The position numbers and the translations under genes are program-made. A stretch of 64,000 bases of DNA from Bradyrhizobium quebecense (lineage in GTDB: Bacteria > Pseudomonadota > Alphaproteobacteria > Rhizobiales > Xanthobacteraceae). The stretch lies in the NCBI RefSeq assembly GCF_013373795.3, contig NZ_CP088022.1:5270001-5334000 (forward strand), read 5' to 3'. The notes below the pieces were generated by a model. It worked only from the letters and a program-made list of their open reading frames with translations. It did no database searches and was not told the origin of the DNA. This document shows positions 17,397 to 27,948 of the stretch, piece after piece; within the stretch, counting starts at the first letter, position 1, and each line of letters opens with the position of its first letter.

Positions 17397-17710
17397 GCAC
17401 CCCTCTCCCCGCCCCTCCCCCGCAAGGGGGGAGGGAGCCCCTCCGCCACTGCGTCCCTCACATTGCGACCGACGTACAGCGCGTCGTGGCGCGATGTGCC
17501 GTTGTGACGCGACGGCAAGATTGGTGAAGCACCGTCAGGCGAGCACGCTCGTCAGGCTCCCTCCCCCCTTGCGGGGGAGGGTTGGGGAGAGGGGTGGCCC
17601 CGGGCGCCGGCGCTTGAATTTTGCGAGATCTCTACAAATGAAAACGGCGGGCCCTTCCCCGCCGCTTTTGTCTCGATGGATGCCCGGGTCAAGTCCGGGC
17701 ATGACGACCC
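17397..17710. repeat. Large inverted repeat with nested palindromes
   Basis: CCCCTCTCCCCGCCCCTCCCCC near 17399 pairs with GGGGGAGGGTTGGGGAGAGGGG near 17576-17597, giving a loop of about 150 bases. A second small palindrome (ATGCCCGGGTCAAGTCCGGGCATG) lies at about 17680-17703. These intergenic repeat types recur at 47118-47259, 63521-63672 and 44623-44701. Apart from the rpoD terminator, 17322-17713 has no other feature I can support. Confidence 0.7.
17641..17668 (-). terminator. Rho-independent terminator of rpoD
   Basis: Seven-base-pair stem CGGCGGG/CCCGCCG (17645-17651 with 17658-17664), a six-base loop and flanking A and T runs. Read on the minus strand it lies about 45 bases after the rpoD stop codon and ends in TTTTCATTT. 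It is nearly symmetrical and could work in both directions. Confidence 0.7.
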
Positions 17711-17713
17711 GAA

Positions 17714-19846
<2,133 letters not shown>

Positions 19847-19989
19847 TCACTAAGCTCCCGAAACGCGGTCATGCCAGATGGCGCCACGCACGCGCATCCG
19901 CACGAAATCTAGATTTACTCTCTCGACGCACAAAGGGCGGCGCACACTATCGCCACCCCTGTCATCCGTCTCGACGGTTTCCATCTTGA

Positions 19990-20007
19990 AATAGCCGCGA
20001 GGCTATT
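19990..20007. promoter_or_regulatory. Hairpin in the dnaG-rpoD intergenic region
   Basis: A perfect seven-base-pair stem AATAGCC/GGCTATT with a four-base loop, about 145 bases before the rpoD start. There is no T-run on either side, so it is not a standard terminator. An rpoD leader element or a site of RNA processing between dnaG and rpoD are possibilities; neither is shown. Confidence 0.4.
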
Positions 20008-20099
20008 AAGTTTCGCTTAACCCTGTTTTTGCAGCCAAACCATGGATTTGGCGAGTCTTTTTGCGGGTGCGGCCAGCGCCGTCCGCAGCATTTTTGTTA

Positions 20100-22121
20100 T
20101 CAGACATTACGCTGGAACCGGCCCGATAATTCGCCGAACCCTTCAATCAGGGCTTCGGTCCCGTCGGCTTCTGCCATCCGGGCCTGGATATCCTGCAACC
20201 ATGCCAGATTGGCCTCGCTGGAGTCTTCAGCCAAAGCCGCTTCCGCATCTTTTCTTTCCCTAAGTAAGGCGTGGGTTTTCTGATGCAAGGCAACGAGTTG
20301 ACGCCAGGTCGATAAAACATCCTCGCGCGCGGCGCCGATCTGCGCCCCCCACACCGCCTGGGTTGTGATCGCCCGCTCAACCCTTTGAAGAATATGCGAT
20401 AATCCGCCCGCCTCGAGGTCGGAACGCATCTTCTCGGCCTGCTCCTCGACGTCAGGGGAATGGTGATGGTCGTGGGCAAAGGCCGCAATGATGGCAGCCC
20501 GCAGCTTGTGGGCCTCGGGATGGGCGAGCTCCAGCGCCGCCACCTCCTCGAGATGGTCGTGCAGCAGCCAAGGGTGATTGATCAGGGATTGCAGGATCAG
20601 CGCCTCGCGGCTCGAGATCGCGCTGCGCTGGCCGCGCATGATCGGGCTGTTGGCCAGTTGCTGGCTCGCGGCCTGATAGGGGCCCCGTGAAAACCCGGGG
20701 GTGGCACCGCCCTTGGCGCCGAACCGGCCGGCTTGGCGACCTTGGCCCGGGCCGCGGGGGGCAAACTGGCGGGGTGATTCGCCACCGCGGCCACCGCCGA
20801 AATTGCCCCTGTTGCCGTAGCCGCCGCGGCCGTAACCGCCGCGTCCCCCCTCCGTGGCAAAGTTGCGTTGCAGCCGCTCCTGCAGGTCCTGCCGGTAATA
20901 GCGGCGCACCACCTCGTCGCGGATGCCATTGGTGAGCTCTCCGATCCGCGCCTCCAATGCTGCGCGGCGCTCGGGGGTGTCGAAATTGCCGCCCTCGATC
21001 TCGCGCGACCAGATCATTTCGGCGAGCGGCCTCGCGGCGCCGATCACATCTTCGATCGCGCCGCGGCCGCCGGAGCGCGCGAGATCGTCGGGGTCCTGCC
21101 CTTCCGGCAGCAGCGCAATACGCAGGCTCTTTCCCGGCTTGAGCTGGGGCAAGGCAAGGTCGGCGGCGCGATAGGCGGCCTTCTGGCCGGCGCGGTCGCC
21201 ATCGAAGCAGAGGATCGGCTCGTCCACCATCTTCCAGAGCAGCGCCAGCTGGTTCTCGGTCAGCGCGGTGCCGAGCGGCGCGACGGCGCCGGGAAAGCCC
21301 GAGGTGACCATGGCGATGACGTCGACATAACCCTCGACGACGATCAGCTGCGCGCCGTCATGCGCGGCCTGGCGCGCGGTGAACAGGTTGTAGAGATTGT
21401 CGCCCTTGTGAAACAGCGGGGTTTCCGGCGAGTTCAGATACTTGGCCGGAACGTCCTTCTCCAGCGCGCGGCCGCCGAACGCGATGACGCGGCCGCGGCC
21501 ATCCGTGATCGGGAACATGACGCGGTCGCGGAAGCGATCGAACGGCACCGGCTTGTCCTCGCCGGACACCAGCAGCCCTGCCTCCACCATGTCTTCGGTG
21601 GAGATGCCTAACGCACCCAGATGCTCCTTCAGCGCAAAGCGATCCGGCGGCGCATAGCCGATCCGGAACTGGAGCTGGGTCGCCGGCGAGATGCTGCGGT
21701 CGGCGAGATAGCCGCGCGCCTTGGCGCCGCCTCGCGAGGCCAGCGTGTCGGCGAAGAACTTTGTCGCCAGTTCCATCACGTCGTGCAGGGTGCGGCGATG
21801 CTGCTCGTGGCGCGCCGCATCGGGCGTTACGGCCGGCAGCGGGACACCCGCCATCGCGGCGAGACGTTCCACCGCCTCGGGGAAAGTCACGCCCTCGGTC
21901 TTCATCAGGAAGTCGAAGATGTTGCCGTTCAGCCCGGACGAGAAGTCGAACCAGGCCTGCTTCTGGTCGTTGACGAAGAACGACGGCGTCTTCTCCTGCT
22001 GGAACGGCGACAGCCCCTTCCACTCCCGCCCGGCCTTCTTGAGCTTGACGCGCCTGCCCACGACTTCCGAGACCGGAAGCCGGGCGCGCAGCTCATCGAG
22101 GAATTCGGGCGTGAAACGCAT
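20100..22121 (-). CDS. dnaG: DNA primase
   Basis: A 673-residue primase making RNA primers for replication. The N-terminal CHC2 domain (about 1-95) keeps its fold motifs, but the zinc ligands are replaced: the usual CPFH is SPFQ (38-41) and the second pair lies in FDFSSG (58-63). The catalytic core has TOPRIM VEGYVDVI (262-269), FDGDRAG (306-312) and QDPDD (342-346). A Gly/Arg-rich linker (about 425-480, RGGYGRGGYG) precedes the C-terminal helicase-binding domain (about 500-673). Cysteine loss in the zinc ribbon occurs in other alphaproteobacteria as I recall, so it is probably lineage-wide. Confidence 0.97.
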   Translation of the reverse strand: MRFTPEFLDELRARLPVSEVVGRRVKLKKAGREWKGLSPFQQEKTPSFFVNDQKQAWFDFSSGLNGNIFDFLMKTEGVTFPEAVERLAAMAGVPLPAVTPDAARHEQHRRTLHDVMELATKFFADTLASRGGAKARGYLADRSISPATQLQFRIGYAPPDRFALKEHLGALGISTEDMVEAGLLVSGEDKPVPFDRFRDRVMFPITDGRGRVIAFGGRALEKDVPAKYLNSPETPLFHKGDNLYNLFTARQAAHDGAQLIVVEGYVDVIAMVTSGFPGAVAPLGTALTENQLALLWKMVDEPILCFDGDRAGQKAAYRAADLALPQLKPGKSLRIALLPEGQDPDDLARSGGRGAIEDVIGAARPLAEMIWSREIEGGNFDTPERRAALEARIGELTNGIRDEVVRRYYRQDLQERLQRNFATEGGRGGYGRGGYGNRGNFGGGRGGESPRQFAPRGPGQGRQAGRFGAKGGATPGFSRGPYQAASQQLANSPIMRGQRSAISSREALILQSLINHPWLLHDHLEEVAALELAHPEAHKLRAAIIAAFAHDHHHSPDVEEQAEKMRSDLEAGGLSHILQRVERAITTQAVWGAQIGAAREDVLSTWRQLVALHQKTHALLRERKDAEAALAEDSSEANLAWLQDIQARMAEADGTEALIEGFGELSGRFQRNV

Positions 22122-22331
22122 CAGGGTGATTCTGGGCTCGGGCGGCGAATCGCGGACAACCGGTTAGCCATATAGCGGCTCGGCCGGGCATGCCGAACAA
22201 TGTGGGGCTTTTCCGGGCTATTCACAGGCCTGGTCCGTCACGGCTCCGTCGAGCGGGCTACCCCCGAATCCACGGTGGAGAGCCTGCACGGCAAGCTTGC
22301 CCCCTCCCCGCTTCCGGGATTGGATAGCGCC

Positions 22332-22886
22332 ATGTTCACGACATTCAGGGGCGGACAGAGCGGCGGCTGGCAGGTCACGTCCATCACGCGGGTGAAGGGC
22401 GAGACGCTGCCGAAGGTCGCGGCGCTGTCGATCGTTGCGAGCGACTCGATCGCGCTGCCGCTGTTGCCGGCGCAGACCTCCTGGCGGCTCGCCGGCGTTG
22501 CCAGCTATCTGCGCTACACCGAGAAGGAAGAGCGCGAGAAACTTGCGGCCGTGCAGGCCGGGCTTGGCCGAAGCGAGGCAACGCACGCGGCGCTGATCCC
22601 GATCAGGAAATCTGCGGCGTGGTGGGAGCTGACGCAGCAGGAGCGCCGCGAGATCTTCGAGGACAAGTCGCACCATATCGCCGGCACCTTGAAATTCCTC
22701 CCCGCCATCGCCCGCCAGCTGTTTCACGCCCGCGACCTTGGCATGCCCTTCGACTTCCTGACCTGGTTCGAATTCGCCCCCGAGCATGTCGCCCTGTTCG
22801 ACGAGCTGGTCGGCATGCTGCGCGCGACCGAGGAATGGAGCTATGTCGAGCGCGAGGTCGACATCCGGGTCGAGCGGGAAGTGTGA
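22332..22886 (+). CDS. Chlorite dismutase family haem protein, short dimeric type
   Basis: A 184-residue protein from ATG 22332; the upstream in-frame part is unlikely to be translated. The C-terminal half carries the family block SHHIAGTL-LPAIARQLFHARDL-FDFLTWFEF. His115 would be the proximal haem ligand and Arg128 the distal arginine. The 13-residue spacing and total length match what I recall for the dimeric Nitrobacter winogradskyi enzyme (183 residues, His114 and Arg127). That enzyme converts chlorite to chloride and O2. Related proteins lacking the distal Arg have other roles, so its presence favours true chlorite dismutase activity. It is divergent from dnaG. Confidence 0.8.
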   Translation: MFTTFRGGQSGGWQVTSITRVKGETLPKVAALSIVASDSIALPLLPAQTSWRLAGVASYLRYTEKEEREKLAAVQAGLGRSEATHAALIPIRKSAAWWELTQQERREIFEDKSHHIAGTLKFLPAIARQLFHARDLGMPFDFLTWFEFAPEHVALFDELVGMLRATEEWSYVEREVDIRVEREV

Positions 22887-22891
22887 AGCAG

Positions 22892-23290
22892 TCAGTGCTC
22901 GAGAAACTTTCCTGACGCGATCCGCGGCAGCTCAGTGACCGGCCAATTGTAGAGATAGGTCCACGCCTCGCTCACGCTGCCGTCGGCGAGCGTGACAGCA
23001 AGCATCTCGCGGAGATATTCGGTCGGCGGTGGAAAGCCTTCACCGCAGGCTTCGTACATGTCGAATTCGCGCAGCATGGCTTCGCGCTCGCGCAAGCGGA
23101 ACATTTCACCGTGCACGATGTCGGCGGGATCGTCCGATATGACCAGGCCCGGATAGTGCTTCACCAGGTAGAGCCGGCCGCGACACTGCGCCGGCCCGAG
23201 GAATTCGGCATTGCCTGCGAGCAGCTTGGCCATCGGATGGTCGAAACCGCGCATCAGCGTGCCGTAGACGAAGAGAAGGTCGGAGATCAT
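22892..23290 (-). CDS. Gamma-glutamylcyclotransferase-like (AIG2/GGCT fold) protein
   Basis: A 132-residue cytosolic protein with the GGCT fold. The substrate-binding loop YGTLMRG lies at about 9-15, and a probable catalytic Glu lies in FDMYEACGEGF, followed by EYLRE. Members form 5-oxoproline from gamma-glutamyl compounds; the specific substrate is not evident. It is convergent with the chlorite dismutase gene, with five bases between the stops. Confidence 0.75.
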   Translation of the reverse strand: MISDLLFVYGTLMRGFDHPMAKLLAGNAEFLGPAQCRGRLYLVKHYPGLVISDDPADIVHGEMFRLREREAMLREFDMYEACGEGFPPPTEYLREMLAVTLADGSVSEAWTYLYNWPVTELPRIASGKFLEH

Positions 23291-23306
23291 CAGAATTTAC
23301 ACAGCC

Positions 23307-23430
23307 GTCATTGCGAGGAGCGAAGCGACGGAGCAATCCATACTTCGGTTTTGCCCCGCGGCTCAATGGATTGCTTCGCGGAGCCTGTCATCGGGCGCGC
23401 ATTCGCGCGACCCGTTGGCTCGCAATGACG
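23307..23430. repeat. Palindromic repeat (GTCATTGCGAGGAGCGAAGCGACG type)
   Basis: Starts GTCATTGCGAGGAGCG, includes GGAGCAATCCAT...ATGGATTGCTTC in the middle and ends CTCGCAATGACG, so outer and inner arms both pair. The whole would form one long hairpin. It lies between the GGCT-like gene and the transglutaminase pair. Confidence 0.75.
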
Positions 23431-23440
23431 AAGGCGTAAC

Positions 23441-24250
23441 TCACGCCACCACCTCATCGGTCACCACGACGAACTTCGTCAGCGTCATACGGCCGAAACT
23501 CGTGGTGAGCGCGACGTCGGCAGCGTCGCGGCCGGTCGCCATCAGGATGCGGCCGATCCGCGGCGTGTTGTGGCGGGCATCGAAGGTGTACCACTGGCCC
23601 GACAGATAGACCTCGAACCAGCCGGAAAAATCCATCGGCGCGGGATCAGGCGGGACACCGATGTCGCCGAGATATCCGGTGCAGTAGCGCGCCGGAATGC
23701 CCATGCAGCGGCAGAAGGTGAGCGCCAGATGCGCGAAATCGCGGCAGACGCCGGCGCGGCCTTCATAGACATCGTGCGCCGACTTCATGTGATGGGCGTG
23801 CTCGTAGCCGAACGTCACATGGTGGTGCACGAAATCGGTGATCGCCTGCACCCGCGCCCACCCCTGCGGCGTGTTGCCGAACAGCGACCAGGCGACATCG
23901 GTCAGCTTGTCGGTCTCGCAATAGCGGCTCGGCATCAGATAGAGCAGCATGTCATCAGGCAGCTGCTCGATCGGAACCTGCTGTGCCGCCGGATTGACGA
24001 CATCGGGCAGCCCGGAATCCCGCACCAGCGCGCTGCCGCGGAAAGTGACGCCACCGCCGGGGGCGACCAGACGCCCGCAGACATTGCCGAAGCCGTCGCG
24101 ATAGAGTCCGATCGGGACATCCGGCTCGGCCGAGATGCTCTCGGTGCCGACGATATCGGCGTAGCGTGACGGATGGATCGACAGCATGATCACCATCGGG
24201 GTCGGCTGCGGAGCTGTGTAGGTGATCTCGAAGCCGACCTTGATCTGCAT
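23441..24250 (-). CDS. Transglutaminase-like cysteine protease family protein (second of pair)
   Basis: A 269-residue cytosolic protein. It has an N-terminal beta domain, then a transglutaminase core with the nucleophile in GRAGVCRDFAH (about 168-178), His in FSGWFEVYLSGQWYTFDARH, and the closing Asp. The triad Cys-His-Asp is present. Bacterial members act as proteases, amidases or transglutaminases, and I cannot tell which applies. It starts two bases after the stop of the next gene, so the two are co-transcribed. Confidence 0.8.
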   Translation of the reverse strand: MQIKVGFEITYTAPQPTPMVIMLSIHPSRYADIVGTESISAEPDVPIGLYRDGFGNVCGRLVAPGGGVTFRGSALVRDSGLPDVVNPAAQQVPIEQLPDDMLLYLMPSRYCETDKLTDVAWSLFGNTPQGWARVQAITDFVHHHVTFGYEHAHHMKSAHDVYEGRAGVCRDFAHLALTFCRCMGIPARYCTGYLGDIGVPPDPAPMDFSGWFEVYLSGQWYTFDARHNTPRIGRILMATGRDAADVALTTSFGRMTLTKFVVVTDEVVA

Positions 24251-24252
24251 CG

Positions 24253-25155
24253 TCAGGCCGTCTCCCGCTCCGCCGCATTCTCGCCGACCGACACGACCTT
24301 GATGTCGATATCCAGGTCCAGAAAGGCATCGGTCGGGCCGAGATAGACGCCGTGCAGCGGGATCGCCTGGCGGGGATCGCGCGCGACAGCGACGCGGATC
24401 AGATCGCGCGTGCCGACGATGCCGTTGGTCGGATCGAACTCGATCCAGCCGGCGCTCGGCAGATAGACCTGCACCCAGGCATGGGTCGAGCCACCGCCGA
24501 CATAGCCATGCGCGCTGTCGGTGGGCATGGCGAGATAGCCGGAGACGAAGCGCGCGGCGATGCCAAGCCGGCGCAGCGCCTCGATCATGAACAGCGCATA
24601 GTCGCGGCAGGTCCCGGACTGCGTCCGCAGCGTATCGAGCGGGTGCTGGGTGCCATGCTCAAAGCGCTTGCGATAGCTGAATGCCTCACGGATGCCATGC
24701 GTCATGTCGCTCAGGATCTTGAACGTCAGGGTCGGCGCCTCGACATCGAGGAAGCGCCGCGCCCAGGCCGACAGCTCGCCGTTCGGGTCGCCATATTGCG
24801 GCGTGATGAACTGCTGCAGGTCGGGGAATTCCTCATCGTCGTAGAGGAACGGATAGAAGTAGGCGGCGTCGTCCGGCGTCAGCGCGAACCTGTCGGCCGG
24901 ATTGTGATCCACCGTCGCGGTCGAGACAAACGACAGCGTGTCGGCGCGCTCGTCGAAGGTGGCGATCGCGACGCTGTTGCCGAACACGTCGTGGATCCAG
25001 CGCAGCGACATCGGCGGCGGGTCGATCACAAGTGCGCTGTCGAGCACACGCAGATCATGGCCGTCGCGGGGGCGCAGCATGATGCGGTGTTCGCCGAACG
25101 CCACCGGGCGCGCATAGCGATAAACGGTCTTGTGATGGATAGTCAGGAGCGGCAT
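24253..25155 (-). CDS. Transglutaminase-like family protein with N-terminal beta domain (first of pair)
   Basis: A 300-residue protein from ATG 25155. It has the bacterial transglutaminase N-terminal domain (LTIHHKTVYRYARPV, LRPRDGHD) and a core with Cys in SGTCRDYALFMIEALR, His in GSTHAWVQVYLP and Asp in FDPTNG, so the triad is complete. In many proteobacteria such genes sit with an alpha-E protein and an ATP-grasp protein; neither is present here. It is divergent from the N-formylglutamate amidohydrolase gene, with 102 bases between starts. Confidence 0.85.
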   Translation of the reverse strand: MPLLTIHHKTVYRYARPVAFGEHRIMLRPRDGHDLRVLDSALVIDPPPMSLRWIHDVFGNSVAIATFDERADTLSFVSTATVDHNPADRFALTPDDAAYFYPFLYDDEEFPDLQQFITPQYGDPNGELSAWARRFLDVEAPTLTFKILSDMTHGIREAFSYRKRFEHGTQHPLDTLRTQSGTCRDYALFMIEALRRLGIAARFVSGYLAMPTDSAHGYVGGGSTHAWVQVYLPSAGWIEFDPTNGIVGTRDLIRVAVARDPRQAIPLHGVYLGPTDAFLDLDIDIKVVSVGENAAERETA

Positions 25156-25257
25156 CTTCAAACAATCATCGTGATTTGGGCCGCTAAATCTATAGAGAAT
25201 GCTGCTTGATTCCAAACCAGCATGCCCCTTGAATAGGCAAAGTTGAGGAAAAAGCCC

Positions 25258-26055
25258 GTGAATCACGCCGGTGGCCCGTTCTTTCTGCTGACAAACACCG
25301 ATGTTTCACCGGTTCTTGAACATAATCCTGGCGGCCGCTCGCCGTTCCTTCTGACTTGCGATCATTATGGCAGGCTGATTCCCTCCCCGCTCGGCGACCT
25401 CGGCCTGCCCGAAAGCGAGCTCGTCCGGCACATCGCCTGGGACATCGGCATCGCCGGCGTCGCAACCCAGCTCTCCGACCTGCTCGGCGCGCACCTGATC
25501 GCGCAGCGCTACTCGCGGCTCGTGATCGACTGCAATCGTCCGCCGCATGTCGCAGGCGCGGTACCGCTGATCAGCGAAGCCACCACCGTTCCCGGCAATG
25601 AGGGTCTGTCGCGCGAAGCCGCCGAGATGCGCCGCGCGCAGATCTTCGATCCCTATCACCAGCGCATCGACGAGATCATCGACAGACGTGCGCGTCAGGG
25701 CATTGCGACGGTGCTGGTGTCGCTGCACAGCTTCACGCCGGTCTATGCCGGTATCGCGCGTCCCTGGCACATCGGCACGCTCTATCACCGCGACACCGCG
25801 CTGCCGCCGCTGCTGCTGAAGCATCTGCGCAGCGAGGGCGATCTCGTGGTCGGCGACAACGAGCCCTATGCGGTCAGCGACGAGACCGACTACACGATCC
25901 CCGTGCATGGCGAAAAGCGCGGCCTGATGAATTCCGGCATCGAGATCCGCCAGGACCTGATCTCCGACCAAGCCGGCGAGACGGCATGGGCCGAGCGTCT
26001 GGCGCGCATCCTCGGCGAGATCGAGACGACACTGCGTGCGGAAGCGCGGGTCTAG
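25258..26055 (+). CDS. N-formylglutamate amidohydrolase family protein
   Basis: A 265-residue cytosolic hydrolase expected to release formate from N-formylglutamate, the last step of one histidine degradation route, or to act on a related N-acyl amino acid. The family signature TCDHYGR (about 33-39) replaces the more usual DHASN-like phrase. RYSRLVIDCNRP and VSLHSFTP, with a metal-ligand His, are clear. The likely start is GTG 25258 with GAGGA 8 bases upstream; TTG 25243 is an alternative. There are no hut genes nearby, so the pathway is unassigned. Confidence 0.75.
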   Translation: MNHAGGPFFLLTNTDVSPVLEHNPGGRSPFLLTCDHYGRLIPSPLGDLGLPESELVRHIAWDIGIAGVATQLSDLLGAHLIAQRYSRLVIDCNRPPHVAGAVPLISEATTVPGNEGLSREAAEMRRAQIFDPYHQRIDEIIDRRARQGIATVLVSLHSFTPVYAGIARPWHIGTLYHRDTALPPLLLKHLRSEGDLVVGDNEPYAVSDETDYTIPVHGEKRGLMNSGIEIRQDLISDQAGETAWAERLARILGEIETTLRAEARV

Positions 26056-26202
26056 CGCGTCGAACGCAGCAGCTGGTCGTCCGCCCGGACAGGCGTCTTG
26101 AGACGTCGCGGACGAAGCAGCCGCTTCTTCATCGAGCGCGCGACAGTCGTCTTGAGCCGGACCTGGCCGGCCCATCGTCGAACCGCGATCCAGCCAGCCT
26201 GA

Positions 26203-26385
26203 TCAATTCGGTCGGCGCCGCCAGATGAACAGCAGATAGAGCAGCACGGGCAGGCCGAGCGCCACCCAGGAGACGGCATCCCACCAGCCGTCGCCGACAA
26301 GCGCGCTGATCAATCCCACCGTGCTCACGATCGCGATCACGAGCGGGGCGGCGAAGATCTGGCTCAATGAACGATGTGCGACCAT
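26203..26385 (-). CDS. Small membrane protein downstream of the PepSY gene
   Basis: A 60-residue protein with two hydrophobic helices (about 13-32 and 36-54), ending in a short basic tail. It starts seven bases after the PepSY gene stops and must be co-transcribed with it. Small two-helix proteins of this kind commonly accompany PepSY membrane proteins in iron-uptake loci, but no function is known. Bases 26056-26202 contain nothing I recognise. Confidence 0.6.
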   Translation of the reverse strand: MVAHRSLSQIFAAPLVIAIVSTVGLISALVGDGWWDAVSWVALGLPVLLYLLFIWRRRPN

Positions 26386-26392
26386 GCTGATG

Positions 26393-27556
26393 TCACGACG
26401 TGAGCGCGGGGTTATCGATCGAGGCGGCGTTGGCGATGGCGCGTTCCTGGCTGACGCCCGCCCTGCGCCGGCGCATCCACAAATACACGCCGGTGACGAG
26501 GATGAAGATGGTGAGGATATCGAGCAGCGCCCAGACGATCTTGAGCGGCATGCCGCCGTAATCGCCGAAATGCAGCGGCTGTGAGACGTAAAGCGTCGAC
26601 ACGTACCAGGGCATATCGCGGCTGTCGGTCAGCGTCCCGGTTTCCGCATCGATCAGTGCGGGCTTCAGCAGCCGCGAGGTCAGCGGTGTATCGCCGTGCA
26701 GGAACACCGCGTAGTGGCTCTTGCTGCTGAACAGGGTCCCCGGGAATGCGACGAAGCTCGGCGTCATTCCAGGCACCGCGTGCCTCGCAACCTCAACGGC
26801 CCCATTCAGCGAGGTCAGCTTCGACGGCACCGGCCGGTCCTTGTACTGCGCGGTCATCTCGGCGAGCTGGCCGAATTGCCACATCTTGAGGACGAGGTCC
26901 GCCCAGGTGTTGATGACGCCGGTGAAACCAACGACCAGCGTCCAGGCCACCAGCAGGATGCCGGCGAGATTGTGGACGTCGAGCCAGCGCACGACGCGGG
27001 TCCGCTGCGCGCGGTAGGCGCCGAAGCGCAGCTTTCGCATCGACGGCGCGTAGACGACGATGCCGGAAATGATCGCGACGCAGAACAGGATTCCCATCAA
27101 TCCAAGGAACAGCTTGCCGGGCAGGCCCGCGAACATGTCGGTGTGCAGCTTCAGCATGATGTAGGTGAAGCGGCCGGTCACGTCGGGGGAATCGAGATAG
27201 GCACCGGTATGCGTATCCATCCGGATCAGGAGGTTGTTGGTCGGATCGGCGTCGATCGCCAGACCAACGCTGACCCACATCGCGCCGGGCTCGTCGCGAT
27301 CCCAGATCAGGAAGTGAGGCACCTTGCCCGGCGCGCGCGCGAGCGCGTTGGCGAGCAGATGATCCAGATCGGCCGGCGGCGTGCCTGCGGGCGCCTCGGT
27401 CGGCTTGACCTGGCTGTGCAGGAGATCGTCGATCTCTTCATGGAAGATCAGCGGCAGGCCGGTGATGCACAGCAGCAGCATGAACAATGTGCAGATCAGG
27501 CTGGTCCATTTGTGGACGGCGCCCCATCGCCGCAGGGATTTGGTCGTCGCAGTCAA
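26393..27556 (-). CDS. PepSY-associated transmembrane protein
   Basis: A 387-residue inner-membrane protein of the PepSY_TM type (relatives PiuB and FpvG are linked to iron-siderophore reduction). It opens RRWGAVHKWTSLICTLFMLLLCITG, with the conserved His before the first helix. Three more helices follow (about 150-170, 192-215 and 340-362), with two periplasmic PepSY-like segments. Conserved His residues in LKLHTDMF and WLDVHNLAG could bind haem. The start appears to be TTG at 27556. There is no TonB receptor nearby, so the iron link is from family only. Confidence 0.8.
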   Translation of the reverse strand: MTATTKSLRRWGAVHKWTSLICTLFMLLLCITGLPLIFHEEIDDLLHSQVKPTEAPAGTPPADLDHLLANALARAPGKVPHFLIWDRDEPGAMWVSVGLAIDADPTNNLLIRMDTHTGAYLDSPDVTGRFTYIMLKLHTDMFAGLPGKLFLGLMGILFCVAIISGIVVYAPSMRKLRFGAYRAQRTRVVRWLDVHNLAGILLVAWTLVVGFTGVINTWADLVLKMWQFGQLAEMTAQYKDRPVPSKLTSLNGAVEVARHAVPGMTPSFVAFPGTLFSSKSHYAVFLHGDTPLTSRLLKPALIDAETGTLTDSRDMPWYVSTLYVSQPLHFGDYGGMPLKIVWALLDILTIFILVTGVYLWMRRRRAGVSQERAIANAASIDNPALTS

Positions 27557-27762
27557 CTTCGCTACCTAATTCCAGTCTCCATTCTTGCCGTCACTAACAC
27601 GATGAACGAAGCGTGCAGTCGCGCGGCGATTAGAACCCGTCCAGTGTTGGACTTATCGTCGGTCGTGTTGCGATCACGCAACGAGAGCGTCCGGGACCTG
27701 CGACGATGCGTCTCGGCCCTCAGCGCGATTTCCTGGGATCGTTCTAAATTGGATCTCCGCGT

Positions 27763-27939
27763 TCAGCCGGCTGACGCGGCGTGGATGGGATGCTTCGCAC
27801 GCCATTTGGGGCCCGGCCCGCGCATGTAGTGCAGCTCGGGCCGGTAGGGATCGCGCATTCGCGCGATCAAATTCTGCCAGCCGGTCGCGAGCGTGTTCAG
27901 GCCGCGGCGCAGAGGTAGCAATGACTGCAGCGACAGCAT
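27763..27939 (-). CDS. Small hypothetical protein, 58 residues
   Basis: A 58-codon frame beginning MLSLQSLLPLRRG and ending HAASAG, rich in Arg, Leu and Pro. AGAGGA lies a few bases before the ATG at 27939, and it begins nine bases after the DUF6894 gene stops, so the two look like an operon. There is no signal peptide or membrane helix, and the central MRDPYRPELHYMRGPGPKW is distinctive. I recognise no family. Bases 27557-27762 hold no gene. Confidence 0.5.
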   Translation of the reverse strand: MLSLQSLLPLRRGLNTLATGWQNLIARMRDPYRPELHYMRGPGPKWRAKHPIHAASAG

Positions 27940-27948
27940 GGCTTCCTC

